A stretch of DNA of 30,278 nt, taken from contig VXIS01000448.1 of NCBI GenBank assembly GCA_008704415.1, positions 1 through 30,278 of the forward strand. Reading direction: 5' to 3'. The position numbers and the translations under genes were made by a program. Under the pieces are notes generated by a model. The model had not been told where the DNA came from. It saw only the letters and a program-made list of their open reading frames with translations, and did no database searches. Source of the stretch: Sphaerosporella brunnea (Eukaryota > Ascomycota > Pezizomycetes > Pezizales > Pyronemataceae). Shown in pieces: positions 9,394 through 19,260 of this stretch. How positions within the stretch are numbered: the first letter of the stretch is position 1; the number at the start of each line of letters is the position of its first letter.

Positions 9394-9564
9394 ATGCCTA
9401 GAAAGCCAGTTTCCAACAATTTCCACAGCCAGCCCTGCAGCTTGGGCTTTTTGGGCCGGCGATCGAGAACACTGAAGGCCAGCAGTGACAGGGTTTCTGA
9501 GTTCAGAAGTAGCGCCCAAATGACGGTGACAAACATGTTAGGTAAGTTTTGCTTCCAGTCATAA
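9394..9564 (+). CDS. Small basic hypothetical protein or first exon
   Basis: ATG 9394 in a good context (CAACAATGCC) opens a 56-codon frame beginning MPRKPVSNNFHSQPCSLGFL and continuing GRRSRTLKASSDRVSEF, which is basic and probably disordered. A strong donor, GTAAGT, sits at 9542-9547 and would make 9394-9541 a first exon. A candidate acceptor is CTCTAG near 9631, but no downstream exon is convincing. The complementary strand has a 104-codon frame over the same bases with a hydrophobic middle. Promoter evidence favours the plus strand, weakly. Unrecognised. Confidence 0.3.
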   Translation: MPRKPVSNNFHSQPCSLGFLGRRSRTLKASSDRVSEFRSSAQMTVTNMLGKFCFQS

Positions 9565-9967
9565 GTGCCCGTCAACATGTATTTATGCGCCGGGCAGTCT
9601 ACTCTGGCAGCTATCAGTGAGCCGACTCTAGGGGCTAATATACACAGCGAACATTCGCACTCGAAGTTCAACTTGGGGCTGTTTCGGAACGTGGCACATG
9701 ACTCGAGTGATGCACTGTGATTATCTACCTCTCCATATAACTTCTTTCGACATGTACATGGAATGCTGGAGATCGCAGCATCTACAATTTTCGCCTGTCA
9801 AATGTCTGCAGACCGAGTCTTGTAAACATATCAAAACAGCCGTGACTTCCAAACTTTGGACCGCAACTCTCAAGCCAAACTAAACCTTTTTGGCAGCGTC
9901 AGATCAGAACCCTCCACCACATACCAGAGCCTCATCTCTTCGCCATTCCCCACCCCCCACCGCAACT

Positions 9968-11151
9968 ATGGCCTCCCTACGTGTCCGCCTTGCTTCGGTC
10001 CCGGTCCTCTTTGCTCGACGTATGCACAGCGGTGCCCTCGGTCAGCGTCTCTATCGAGTCCCTCGGACCCCCGTCGGGCTCAGTGAAACCCTCGCCAAAA
10101 CTCAGGGCTCCCAAAAGCCTGCGATTCGTCAAGGAAAGGTTGAGAACTGCGACTTCCAGGGCCGTGTTGGCGAGAACACGGAGACCGCAGGCTCGAATGT
10201 ATATTCTTTCCGCGACCAAACGTGGAAATGGCTGCTAACCCCGCATCAACAGGGCTTGTCCCAAGCTAGAGAGCACCCTCCAGAGCAGCGCCCTAGCCCC
10301 CAGGGCCGCACTGTCCTGGAGCGCATCGAGCAGCTCGAGTTACTCAACGAGCAGCGGACCCACGAGCTTCAAGATGAGCGTTTCCGCAACTACGCCCTTT
10401 CAGCGCGCCTGTTGACGCTGGAAACCGCTTTTCAGGTACTACACCTCCATCCTCCAGAGTTTGTGTTGACAACCGAAATGTAGAACGCAGACGGTCGTTC
10501 CATCGTGATGGATTCCTTGGCCTCAGGTTTCTCGGCCATCTCCAAGCAGCTTGCCTCGGAAATGGGAGGCCTCGCCAATAAACTCGACCTTCTTCTCGAC
10601 GACCACCGGAAGGCTTGCCGTTCAGCTGACCCGAAAGACGCCAACAAAGACGACCTCGACCAACTCAGAGGTCGTGTGCAACCGCCAAAGGAGGAAGGGT
10701 GCCCTTCGGAAGAAATCTCGCGTGTCGAATGCGAGCTCGACTGGCGCGTTGTGAAGTTGGAGGAAGACTTGGAGGACTATCGGCTTGAGATAGAGGAGAG
10801 GGTTTTCCGCCCTCTCCTTCAGAGAGTCTCTGGCCTAGAAGCCAAGGAAGAAAAGACAGCGCAGCAGCTGGTGACTCTTTCCGAGTCACAGAAGAAGCTC
10901 GAGCGGCGAGTCCTAGACCTCGAAGTCCCGGATGTTCCACAGGCTTCCAAAGCAGAGATCGAAAAAGCCGTCGAGGAGATGGCCAAGCTCGTCTCCGAGG
11001 TTTTCGTGCAGGTAACACCTCTTCTCGTTGCCTGTCTGTCCCCGCAACTACTGACGGCTCGCAGCTCGGAAACCGACTTGACAAAACGGATGAGGCCGCG
11101 AAAGAGACTAGCCAGAAGGTGAAGCAGCTGAGGAAATCTATCTTTGGTTAG
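9968..11151 (+). CDS. Putative mitochondrial coiled-coil protein, 3-4 exons
   Basis: Exons 9968-10138, 10253-10435, 10484-11011 and 11065-11151, all phase 0, give about 322 aa. The introns are 114 bp (donor GTTGAG, branch GCTAAC, acceptor CAACAG), 48 bp and 53 bp. The first intron is a multiple of three and open, so a retained form of 360 aa is possible. The start is ATG 9968, after a CT-rich leader; an in-frame upstream extension has no ATG. The N-terminus MASLRVRLASVPVLFARRMH is Arg-rich with no acidic residue, typical of a mitochondrial presequence. The rest is largely helical: RTVLERIEQLELLNEQRTHE, an Asp/Glu-rich middle, LVTLSESQKKLERRVLDLEV, and a basic end (QKVKQLRKSIFG). It is probably a matrix or inner-membrane-associated coiled-coil protein. 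No membrane span is evident. Family not recognised. Confidence 0.7.
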
Positions 11152-12600
11152 GCGGAGCAGTCTCGGTTCATATCGATTTCACTCGGGGGGGAGTCGTAGC
11201 AGATATCTTGTGCTGGCACTTTCATGTTCAATGGCAGACATTACTATGTACAGATAGATTGTGTTCTTTTTCTCGCGCGCAATAGGGTTTACGCCTCGCT
11301 GGCACGAAGTTGAGAACCTCCCGTTCAGGTGGCAGTTCTTCCACCGTCCAAGCCAATCTGTCTTCTCGATAGATGAAAACGGCTACCGACGCCTTGGTCC
11401 ACCATGCTAGATGCACTGGCTACGCTTGAAGTGTTGCTGCTTATTACATTCCCCGCCTCGAGCATGATGTCGGGTTAGACAGTCTTAGTTGGAAAGAGGG
11501 GCAGCAACATGATAACTGCTGGCTTCCTGGAGCTCCAGTCCGCTTTACTCATGCCACAAAAGTCGCTTCACCAGCAGCGGCGCGGTAGCCGAGTCAACAC
11601 TCCAGCTTGCGTATTCCAAGATGCGACGACGCCTTAGTAACTAGTACGGCTCCATAGACAACGGGCTTACCGAGCAGGCAAAGAGGGATTTCCACCAACG
11701 ACTTCAACTCCAAGCAACGGAGAGTCGTGTGAAAAGACCGGCGGATACTCCGATCTTACAAGGCCACTTTTGGGACTTTAGGGCGGCTGCGGTGTCGAGG
11801 TGTGGTCCCCTAAACATATGGTGGAGTGGAAACCTTGGAGAAAATTCTCTACGGTAGATCCCCCAGCTTTAAAGCGGTGTGGTGCGTGTTTGGTGCGTAT
11901 TTGGGTGCTTCCTCTGCTCAGCCGGCCGGCCTGGCGGGATATCCACTCGACAGGATGGAACCGATACAACCAACACCCTCAGAGTCGGAACTACCTAGTT
12001 CATCGCCACCAGGGTGGTGGTAGATTCCGCTTTAGTGGCATCCTTTACATTCGATGTAGCTGCGCAAGAATTCGCAGCTTGCTTGCGGTCCCGGGGCTTT
12101 CGCCAGTACGCTGATATCTGGATTTCTCCAGTGTGCGCTTTGAAGGTGGATGGGGTCACCCAGATACTTTCAGGCACGGCACACTGTGCGAGTTGCAGTG
12201 CGAGTGCGAGTGCGATGCAGTGAAGCTAACTTGAACGACTTAGATCGCGTACAATCCTGAAATTGGAGCTTGTCCCATCAACAAAGCTGGTGAAAGGTAC
12301 AGAACCTTCGCAGGATTCACTCAGCTGATGCTCGCTTTATAAGAAAGCAGCTCGCTTTCCAGAGGTTTTTCCAGCTGGTTATTTCCTTCCTCACCAACCA
12401 TCTTGAGCTCCATCGCCATCACCAGCATCGCACCGAAAGCAGATGTGTGCGCTACCTACCGCTACCATAATGTGGGTATATGGTGTTCCTGATGTTGAAG
12501 GGCAAAGCGGTGGCGCTGCGCATTTACCGTCCGGACGCCTGCAGCCCACAACAAAGGCCTCCGGGCCCGACGACATCTCCGTCGCCGCCGGCGGCGATAG
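11152..12600. other. Intergenic, no supported gene
   Basis: A few frames of 60-104 codons overlap each other. The least poor is plus 11817-12114 (MVEWKPWRKFSTVDPPALKR...), without promoter or intron support. GAGTGCGAGTGCGAGTGCGA at 12200-12219 is a short tandem. A TTTATAAG at about 12335 could be a TATA box with no clear gene following. Confidence 0.4.
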
Positions 12601-12606
12601 TTTTAC

Positions 12607-12614
12607 TATAAAAG
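12607..12614 (+). promoter_or_regulatory. TATA box of the mini-exon gene
   Basis: TATAAAAG lies 64 bp upstream of ATG 12678, followed by a CT-rich leader (TTCTCCTCTTCTCCTTTCG). Spacing and composition fit a strongly transcribed fungal gene. Confidence 0.65.
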
Positions 12615-12677
12615 GCGGCTTCCGAGCCCATTTCTCCTCTTCTCCTTTCGTTCACCAACCCAAAAACGAACGAAACA

Positions 12678-13220
12678 ATGCGCACCACCCTCAAAGTAGG
12701 TCACTAATTTCCTTCCTTCTACCCTTTTCCCGCTGACTGGAAGTTCAGAACCTCATCATCCTCCGCCACGCTGCTGTACGTATCCCGTCTGGCTGATCTC
12801 TCAGTATACATACTGACTCCTACAGTCTCGCGGCATGGCGACAGTCCTCCCGGGCCCCGTAGGCTTCCGCATCTTCGCCTACCAGTTGGAAACGAACTAA
12901 TATATCGCTACAGGCCGAGGAGTGGGTCTTAGGGGCCCCCTACGGGGTGCAGGCCCGGGAGACGACTGCCGCTGTGAGTTACCTTGTAATTTTTAAGGAT
13001 AGTAGTAACTAACACAGCTCACAGGCTCGCGAGAGCGCTGCCGCCGCCGCCGCCGCTGCCGCTGCCGCCGCTGCCGATCCCCCCGCCAATCCCCCCACCA
13101 CCGAGTCCCCCGCCGTCGAGTCCTCGGACTCTGACACCGAGGTGAGTTACCTTCCTCTTCCGCTCCTGCTCACTACTGATTTACTGATTTACTTCGGATC
13201 CACAGTCCGACGAGAAGTAA
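12678..13220 (+). CDS. Mini-exon gene: 89-aa protein from six tiny exons
   Basis: Exons 12678-12695 (18 nt), 12749-12775 (27), 12826-12858 (33), 12914-12973 (60), 13025-13141 (117) and 13206-13220 (15). All five introns are phase 0 and 50-64 bp long, with donors GTAGGT, GTACGT, GTAGGC, GTGAGT and GTGAGT. Branch-like CTGAC or CTAA(C/T) elements lie before the CAG acceptors; that of the last intron (TACTGATTTACTGAT) is less exact. The product starts MRTTLK-NLIILRHAA-SRGMATVLPGP, then AEEWVLGAPYGVQARETTAA, then an 11-residue Ala run, a Pro/Ser/Thr segment and an acidic tail (ESSDSDTESDEK). The N-terminal third could be a short targeting helix; the rest is disordered. The intron pattern is supported by two decayed relatives at 1729-1880 and 1987-2326 that keep the same boundaries. 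Family and function not recognised. Confidence 0.75.
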
Positions 13221-13690
13221 GGGGTGTTGAGATCCCCCCCCTCCCTTTGGGTCCGGTTATCTAGACCCAAGGGGGTGGAAATATTTTTCCTTTGTTCGCA
13301 AATAGAAAATTCTCGCTGGGCTTGTGTTTTTTTTTTTTTCTGATTTTTTCTCTGTCGCTTGTGGGAAAACTGTAGGCGCTTGCTTATTACTGCTGTTATT
13401 TGTTGTTCGCTCAAGGAATGTACCGCAGAATTTTTTATGAAGAAGTAGGACCCCGATGCCAGTGTAAAACTTCTCAGTCCTCTCGATTCGAGAGGTGTAG
13501 GTATCCAGTCCCAAGTCTTCGGGAAGTCCCCGCAGTAAGATTACTGCAAATTCAATAGCTCGAGTGATTAATTGTGACCCAAAGGCACTTTCCATCCCGC
13601 CACCGAGCAAGCTGTATACACACCTTATTCGCATATCCATCCACGCGGTCGCCTGAGTTGTCGGACTTTTCAGAATCCAGAGGAGACTGA
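13221..13690. other. 3' untranslated region and intergenic space before ORC2
   Basis: C7 at about 13235, T13 at about 13327-13339, otherwise AT-rich. A minus-strand frame (13257-13640) is open but unsupported. No RNA gene seen. Confidence 0.4.
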
Positions 13691-13709
13691 ATCACGTGTA
13701 AGTCACGTG
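13691..13709. promoter_or_regulatory. Paired CACGTG boxes upstream of ORC2
   Basis: ATCACGTG at 13691-13698 and GTCACGTG at 13702-13709 are spaced 11 bp apart, one helical turn, 81 bp before ATG 13790. Both fit RTCACRTG, the site read by Cbf1/CPF1-type bHLH proteins in yeasts. A role in ORC2 transcription is inference. Confidence 0.45.
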
Positions 13710-13789
13710 GCGATCACGCCAAGCCAACACGTAAACGCCCCCAAACAAACCAACGCGTCCTCCAACCTCCAGCAATACAACTAACTGCA

Positions 13790-15404
13790 ATGCCACCAAA
13801 AAAGCCTGCTACCGCAACGACTCGTCGCATCCGGCTCCCGCGGGGTGTGGCCGCCGCTACTGCCGCCTCAATTGACCTCGCCGCTCCGGAAACCCCCAGC
13901 AAGCGCCGCGTCCGCGAAGCCGAGATCGCAAACGAAGCGTCGCCGTCGCCACGCAAGCCGATCCTGAAGGACCCCAACCTCGAGACTCCGCGCCGTACCG
14001 ACCGTGTCCGTTTCGATGCCGCCGATGCCGCCGATGCCGCCGATGCCTCGCCTCCCACGGTCATTGTCAATGCGGACCGTAGCGCAAGACGGAAGAGTAC
14101 GCGGCACTTTGTGGACGAGGAAGAGTTTGATGAGGATTCGGATGATGATATAGTGAAGCGGGTTTACGGCGATGAGGACCGCGACAGCGAGGAGTCAGGA
14201 GAGAAGGAGACGCCAGCAGCTGCTGCAAAGAAGCGTGGTGGGAAGACGAAGACACGAGAGCTTTCTCCTCCGCTGGAGGTGCTGGAAGGGCCGGAATCGT
14301 ATTTCCACCAAAACCGGAAGGCGAGGCAGCAAACGTCCACGAGTACGCTTGCTTCACTGAAGCAGATGGATCATGGAGAGTATTTTGGGCTACTGCGTAA
14401 GCATACGCCTGATCATATCCCCAGCCGCGAGTTCTTGCAGGAGATGCATGCAGGAGACTTTGGTCAATGGGCTTTTGAGCTTTCGCAGGGGTTCAACCTG
14501 TTGCTTTACGGCTACGGATCTAAGCGCAAGCTGCTGCTATCGTTTGCGGAGAAAATCTATACTCGTCCTGGCAGTGTGGTTGTCGTCAATGGATACCTTC
14601 CCGGCATCAACATCAAGGATGTCCTTGGAACAGTTGCCACGGCGTTACTGGGTGCGAACCACAATGTCAAGCTCGGCGCTTCCCCAAATGACATGCTGGA
14701 CAACTTGCTCTCCCTTCTTAACGAACCCTCAGCACAGAAGTTGACGATAGTATTCCACAACCTCGATGGCGAAGCGTTACGGCAAGAGAGGTCACAAGCC
14801 GTGATCTCAAGGCTGGCTGCACACCCCAAAATCAGTCTTGTGGCGAGTATCGACCACATCCGTGCACCACTTCTCTGGGATGCCGCAAGGGTCTCACAAT
14901 TCAATTTTTTGTGGCACGACGCTACTACTTTCGAACCCTACACTGTCGAGATACCCGCAGATGAAGCATTGTCGCTGGTCGATGGCGCTGGCAGAGCTGG
15001 CGGTACAAAGGGCGTCAAATATGTTCTTGCATCGTTACCCAGCAACGCTAAGTCTCTCTTCCGGATATTGGTCAGCCATCAGTTGCAGGCGATGGTGGAT
15101 GACGGAGATGCTAGGAAAGGCAAGAAGGTGGACGCTAGCGATTACGGCGTCGAATACAGAGTGCTGTATCAACGCGCGGTGGGGGAATTCATATGCAGCA
15201 ACGATGTGGCGTTCAGAACATTGCTCAAAGAGTATGTCCTACCTCCTCCCTCACTTGGAAAAGTATCAGATACTAACGCGCAAAAAAAGGTTCATGGATC
15301 ACCAGATGGTCACGAGCAAGAAAGATAGCCAAGGCACCGAAATTCTGTGGGCACCGTTCAGAAGGGAGGATCTGGAAGGAATCTTGGAGGAGATTGTTGC
15401 TTGA
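13790..15404 (+). CDS. ORC2: Origin recognition complex subunit 2
   Basis: ORC2 is a core subunit of the six-protein complex that marks replication origins and loads the MCM helicase in the nucleus. Exon 1 is 13790-15231 and exon 2 is 15290-15404. The 58-bp intron has GTATGT, a perfect TACTAAC branch site and AAG; without splicing the frame would miss the conserved end. The spliced product is about 518 aa. Residues 1-165 are disordered: basic N-terminus, a DAADAADAAD run at 76-85 and an acidic patch at 109-121. The conserved AAA+-like and winged-helix part follows. It has GFNLLLYGYGSKRKLL at 234-249 (the family's degenerate P-loop), VVVVNGYLPG at 263-272, a Walker B-like LTIVFHNLDG at 318-327 and the hallmark VASIDHIRAPLLWD at 351-364. 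The C-terminus after the intron, FMDHQMV...GTEILWAPF, also fits. Length is slightly short of typical fungal ORC2 because of a compact N-terminus. Intact. Confidence 0.96.
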
Positions 15405-15841
15405 AGAAACGATATCTTTCCAGGCCTTCTTTTTTTTTTTTTTTTTCTGTCATTGCATTTGCATTTGCATTGCATGGGTGTTGCGGTCAGCGGTGCGGTT
15501 TGTGAATGCGGCATCCATTAGATTTTTGCCAGGCTGTATTGATTCTTTCCGATGCACCACCGACTTGCAGCGTCTTTGTTTTTTGAGGACCTGGTACGGT
15601 TTTGCGATTGGTCTAATATGCGTGCTTCCGATCTTGTATCGAGAGGAAAGAGATTTGCTTAGGTACTACCCGGTAGGTATCTTGCATCAATATTTGTGCG
15701 AAAGTGCAGACACACAAAGCTAGGATGCTGCGCTGGAGAAAATCACGGGCATGATAACGCTTTAATGTTGAATAAAGATGGACGCGCCTTTTTGTTTGTG
15801 ACACTGCAACTTACAGCGAAAAAAAAAAAAAAAAGGAGAGT
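15405..15841. other. ORC2 3' region
   Basis: T17 at about 15430-15446, then TTGCATTTGCATTTGCATTG, and A15 at about 15820-15834. No gene supported; the frames present are short. Confidence 0.4.
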
Positions 15842-16341
15842 TTAATAACCAAAAGAAAACTTGACATGTCTGAAAAAAAAAATTCCATCGCAACTAAAAG
15901 CTAAATGTGTCCTCTTCGCCTTGTTCCTCCATAGAATTTTTCTCCATCCTGCAAAATCAAAATGCTGATCAATTTCAAGGAATAACCCCCATTCTGATGC
16001 TTTTTTTCCAGTCGGGTTGTTGATAGGCACGGAGATGTGCAGCAACGGCAAACCGGATGACGGAGCATTCTTTGGACCAGTCGAACTCATTTCAACAGCC
16101 AAACGGGCATCGTTCACCTCAGGAAAAGGCTGCGAAAAATTCCCGGAAATTGTGTTATCTTTATCGAAGCTGCGTTGTTTTGTCGAAAACATCCACAACA
16201 GAACAGTTGATTTTCATAGAACGGTTGTCCTTTGAAAAGGGGGGTTTTACCAGGTACAGGGTCATTGCCTTCGGCTGTTCCGGCAGGCACGCCCACGACA
16301 GAGAAAAGATTCAGAAGAATATAAAAACTGCTCGCACGCAT
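15842..16341 (-). pseudogene. Putative small secreted protein, apparent frameshifts
   Basis: ATG at 16341 (minus) begins MRASSFYILLNLFSVVGVPA, a good signal peptide with a short n-region, hydrophobic core and Ala-rich cleavage area, followed by GTAEGNDPVPGKTP. This frame ends at 16114. Around the C6 run (16230s) coding character passes to the other frames. The third frame is open from about 16190 to 15842 and reads NTISGNFSQPFPEVNDARLA, then SEWGLFLEIDQHFDFAGW, ending FRHVKFSFGY. Taken together this suggests one secreted protein of about 160 aa broken by one or two indels near C and A runs, or an undetected intron. Low cysteine content argues against a classic Cys-rich effector. Unrecognised family. 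Confidence 0.4.
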
Positions 16342-17461
16342 GCGAGTTTTCAACCTCAGGCAGTGTGTAGTTGCAACCAATACAGATCCGTAGCTGTCTG
16401 TTGAAAAAAGCGCATTAGCCTCCAGGCAGGCAAGCCCGCGACGAGGAGACCACAGTGTGTGTTCAATGGGATGTAGATTGGTGAAAAATACCTCGCGTAA
16501 CGATGAAAGTCTGTTTGAAAGAACCTGTTAGCATCGCTTTTCGCGGCAAATACCTCGCGCAACGTAGGAATCGATCGCGCAACGAACCTAGGGATCGCGA
16601 AGTCGTGTGTAGCGAAAACTGTGGACGGCGTTGATGGCTAAGGGGACGGCAAAGCGAAGGAGACGGCAGCCCAACGAGTAATCTAGTCACGTGTCACGTG
16701 CTGCAGGTGATTTCTTTGCCATTTCATTTTCGCATAAACTTCAGGGCATACGGAGCCAGGAGGAAACAGCTAGAACTACACATACACTTTTCTTCACACT
16801 TTGACTTCATCGAGCACGCACTCCGTGCTGTACTCTTACAAAGTGTTGTTTCGTAGATGCAACAGTGGCTCGCTTAAAGCAAAGTTGATATAAAAGCTTA
16901 CCTCGAGGGCCAAACGTTAGTGCGCCCCACTAAAAAACAGCAACGCAAAACACGATATCGTCACAAAGAAAAAATAAACGCTGAGCATCTTACTGCCAGA
17001 ACTGACGAGGGCTCTTTCGCATTAATTTTGAGCCAGCAATCGCAATTTTTGGAGCCAAGCCAGTGGAGATATCGATTTTTCTCCGTTTTTCGATCGTGGG
17101 TCTGCCAAAGTGAACGGTACTTTCTGGACAATACAAATTCTTGTTGTGGTGGAATAAACATTTGGGAATAAACACTTGGGAATGGGCATTTTGGGTGGGA
17201 AATGGCACCCAAGCCCTGACAATAACAACAGTGGCACATACGAAATTCTTTGAATGGAGTCCTTGGGTAGCGGAGAAATTGCGAAGTGCCGGATAATCAT
17301 ATCATTGCCCATTTACCTACTTCTTTGTTTTCTTTGTGTGTTTTTTGTTGACTATAGTCGTGTGAGTTGATGGTTTCAACGAGTGAAGCGGAAAGGTGGT
17401 CGTGAGAACTGTGTGTGTATTGGAGGTTGTAGGTTTCAAGCAGAGCGAGTGAACTATCTAT
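16342..17461. other. Intergenic, no supported gene
   Basis: The tail (16342-16560) could hold the promoter of the minus-strand secreted-protein frame. A short duplication, TGGGAATAAACA/CTTGGGAAT, lies at 17160-17185. Other open frames overlap on both strands with no leader or splice support. Confidence 0.4.
16686..16700. promoter_or_regulatory. Overlapping CACGTG pair
   Basis: GTCACGTGTCACGTG contains two RTCACRTG-type sites sharing one base. It lies about 345 bp upstream of the minus-strand secreted-protein start. Which gene it serves is unknown. Confidence 0.3.
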
Positions 17462-17716
17462 CTACCGTTCATGAACCCGCTCAACCCCAGCACTTGACTC
17501 AGTCGGGCCGCACGCCCAACGCGTCATCCAACAGTTGTCAGAAGCAGCCCCTGCCTTCCTCTTGCGTCGCTTGGGCAACGGGTTTTCTTCACCGTGAGAT
17601 TCAGTGTCCGCCTCACTTTCTGAATCTGCGTCTGCCAGTTCCTCCGCTCGTTTTGGTTTCGGATGGCTTCCCTTCCGGCCAGCAGAGGCCTCCTCAAGAA
17701 ACATTATTCCGGGCAT
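17462..17716 (-). CDS. Small charged, probably nuclear protein, 84 aa
   Basis: ATG 17716 (minus) lies 60 bp downstream of a TATA box. The product starts MPGIMFLEEASAGRKGSHPK, has an acidic stretch ELADADSESEADTESHGEE and then a classic basic cluster PLPKRRKRK, followed by a Cys/Trp-containing tail ending in a TAG at 17462-17464. Alternating acidic and basic blocks with a nuclear localisation signal suggest a nuclear or chromatin-associated protein, or the first exon of a longer one. No domain recognised. The TATA box and leader raise this above a chance frame. Confidence 0.4.
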   Translation of the reverse strand: MPGIMFLEEASAGRKGSHPKPKRAEELADADSESEADTESHGEENPLPKRRKRKAGAASDNCWMTRWACGPTESSAGVERVHER

Positions 17717-17775
17717 AAAGGAATGCCGAATACGACCAGGTTTTTGTTCCCTGACCGTCCGTGCCCCGGCGGCGG

Positions 17776-17784
17776 TATATAAAG
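17776..17784 (-). promoter_or_regulatory. TATA box for the 84-aa gene
   Basis: Minus-strand CTTTATATA lies 60 bp upstream of ATG 17716. Immediately beyond it are telomere-like words, CTTAGGGTTA (17789-17798) and AACCCCAACCCTAAGG (17811-17826). Confidence 0.4.
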
Positions 17785-17978
17785 TATCTTAGGGTTATCG
17801 ACTTGTTGGTAACCCCAACCCTAAGGTCCATAGTTGACGAGTGGAGCTCGTTGCAACGTGCTCGCCAGTGCTCCAGCCGACTCGCGCCGTGCCCATCACT
17901 AGCGGTCGGGGGTTGAGGGTGTGCTCGGGGGTTCACAGGTGCTCAAGTTGAGGGTACCAGCAGCGAAATCTATTTCAA

Positions 17979-18128
17979 TCTAGAAAGCTCGAGAGACTCG
18001 AGCCGCGCTCGATTCCAAACATTTGGTGTTTGAGCTCGGTCGAGCTCAACTATATGTTGCTTCGAGCCGGCTCGGGCTCGCGGTTCGAGCTTTGAGCTCG
18101 ATCTGGCTCGGCTCGTTTGCATCACTAG
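17979..18128. repeat. GAGCTCG-word repeat element, copy 1
   Basis: About 150 bp made of GAGCTCG/CTCGAGC words in both orientations. It starts TCTAGAAAGCTCGAG and ends GGCTCGTTTGCATCACTAG. A second copy at 22987-23124 shares both ends and internal order. It can fold on itself extensively. No coding capacity. The right end (reverse complement CTAGTGATGC) resembles a hAT-type terminus; the left end does not, and no clean target-site duplication was found. Confidence 0.7.
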
Positions 18129-18214
18129 TCTGGTCACTGGACTGTTCAAAGTAGCCAAAAATCAAGCCACCCTCAAGAGGATCCCCTTTTCACGACAGAC
18201 TGTGGTCTCAACAT

Positions 18215-19260
18215 CTACCCAGGATCCCATCTGAACCCCGAGAAGCCATTTGTGATGATCGGTCCTTTGCAACGGTGGAACGACGCACAGGCAGGAGCGG
18301 GGCTCGGACCCCACAAGCATCGACATACTATGAGTAGGTCATCGCACAAGGGAAACGGTTGCTCCGTCAGCAGCCACTGTTTGAGCAGCCGCACCGCCGA
18401 CAGGTGGCAATTATACCCGTAGTAGAAGCTGCGCGTGCCGAACGGGCCCGACCGAGGCCCCAAAATGTGTAAACGCGTAGTATGTGTCAAGGTTACACTA
18501 TAAAAAAGGTCTCCTCTTCATACCATCCGTCAAGCATCGTAGTCCAATAAGACGTTGTGCTTGGCTTGAGTGGCGAAAGGCTCTGACGTCCTTGATTGAT
18601 ACGAGATTACCTGATAATGATGCCGTCCGGTCCTTCCCAGTCTTCGGTCTGTACGGGAAGTCGCTCGGCTGCCTGTCCTGGTTATACGAGTCTCTCGCGA
18701 TCCCAGTCTTTCATCTCATGGCCCCAGAGCGACCGCAGCCCATGGTGGAGGTTTCGGCGGCCCTGTTCACCAAATCTCACTCGTCCCTCGTATCTGGTAC
18801 TTTTCCACGTCAGGGCCTTGCTCGTGACATAGCTGAACCACAGATACGCTTCCACTGGAGTTTGTAGCCTTCCGGCGGCCTTTCGATGGAGGGGGGCCAC
18901 TCCTTTACCTCCGCAAACTCCGCCAGTAGTTCCCAGAACATAGGCAAGTCAGGAGGCGCAATAAACGTCGTGTTTTTTTCGTCGTCAGACTTGTAGATCA
19001 TCTAGCGTTGACTGATGTATACTGGAACTGCAACGTCCACGATTCACTTTCCGTCATCTCGTCTATTTCGTTGTTGCCGGTGGTAAACTCTAGTTATAAC
19101 GGTTTTCTGTCATTATCGGCCTCCCCACAGATGCTGAAACGTACGTACGATTTGCTCCCGCTGCCGTTTCGGGTGACTTGGGCCGTGGGGTTATTGCGGT
19201 CTCGGAGCACGACCCAAATCGACTTATATCGCTGTGCCGTAGGGATCTCAAAATATGAAT
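18215..19260 (-). pseudogene. Decayed protein-coding region, several frames
   Basis: On the minus strand, protein-like text hops between frames. One block is YKSIWVVLRDRNNPTAQVTR and KSYVRFSICGEADNDRKP, interrupted by a stop. Next is an ATG-started block, 19001-18810 (MIYKSDDEKNTTFIAPPDLP, MFWELLAEFAEVKEWPPSIE). Then comes 18900-18682 (VEAYLWFSYVTSKALTWKS, HGLRSLWGHEMKDWDRERLV), and finally 18490-18215 (LHILGPRSGPFGTRSFYYGY). Collinear order on one strand with several frame changes and stops suggests an old gene or transposon protein in decay. I cannot name the family. Confidence 0.35.

Noticed and set aside
13257..13640. A 127-codon minus-strand frame starting with ATG, divergent from ORC2
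   Set aside because: It overlaps the 3' untranslated region of the mini-exon gene, its second half is encoded by A/T runs (KKSEKKKN), and it has no leader or TATA support.
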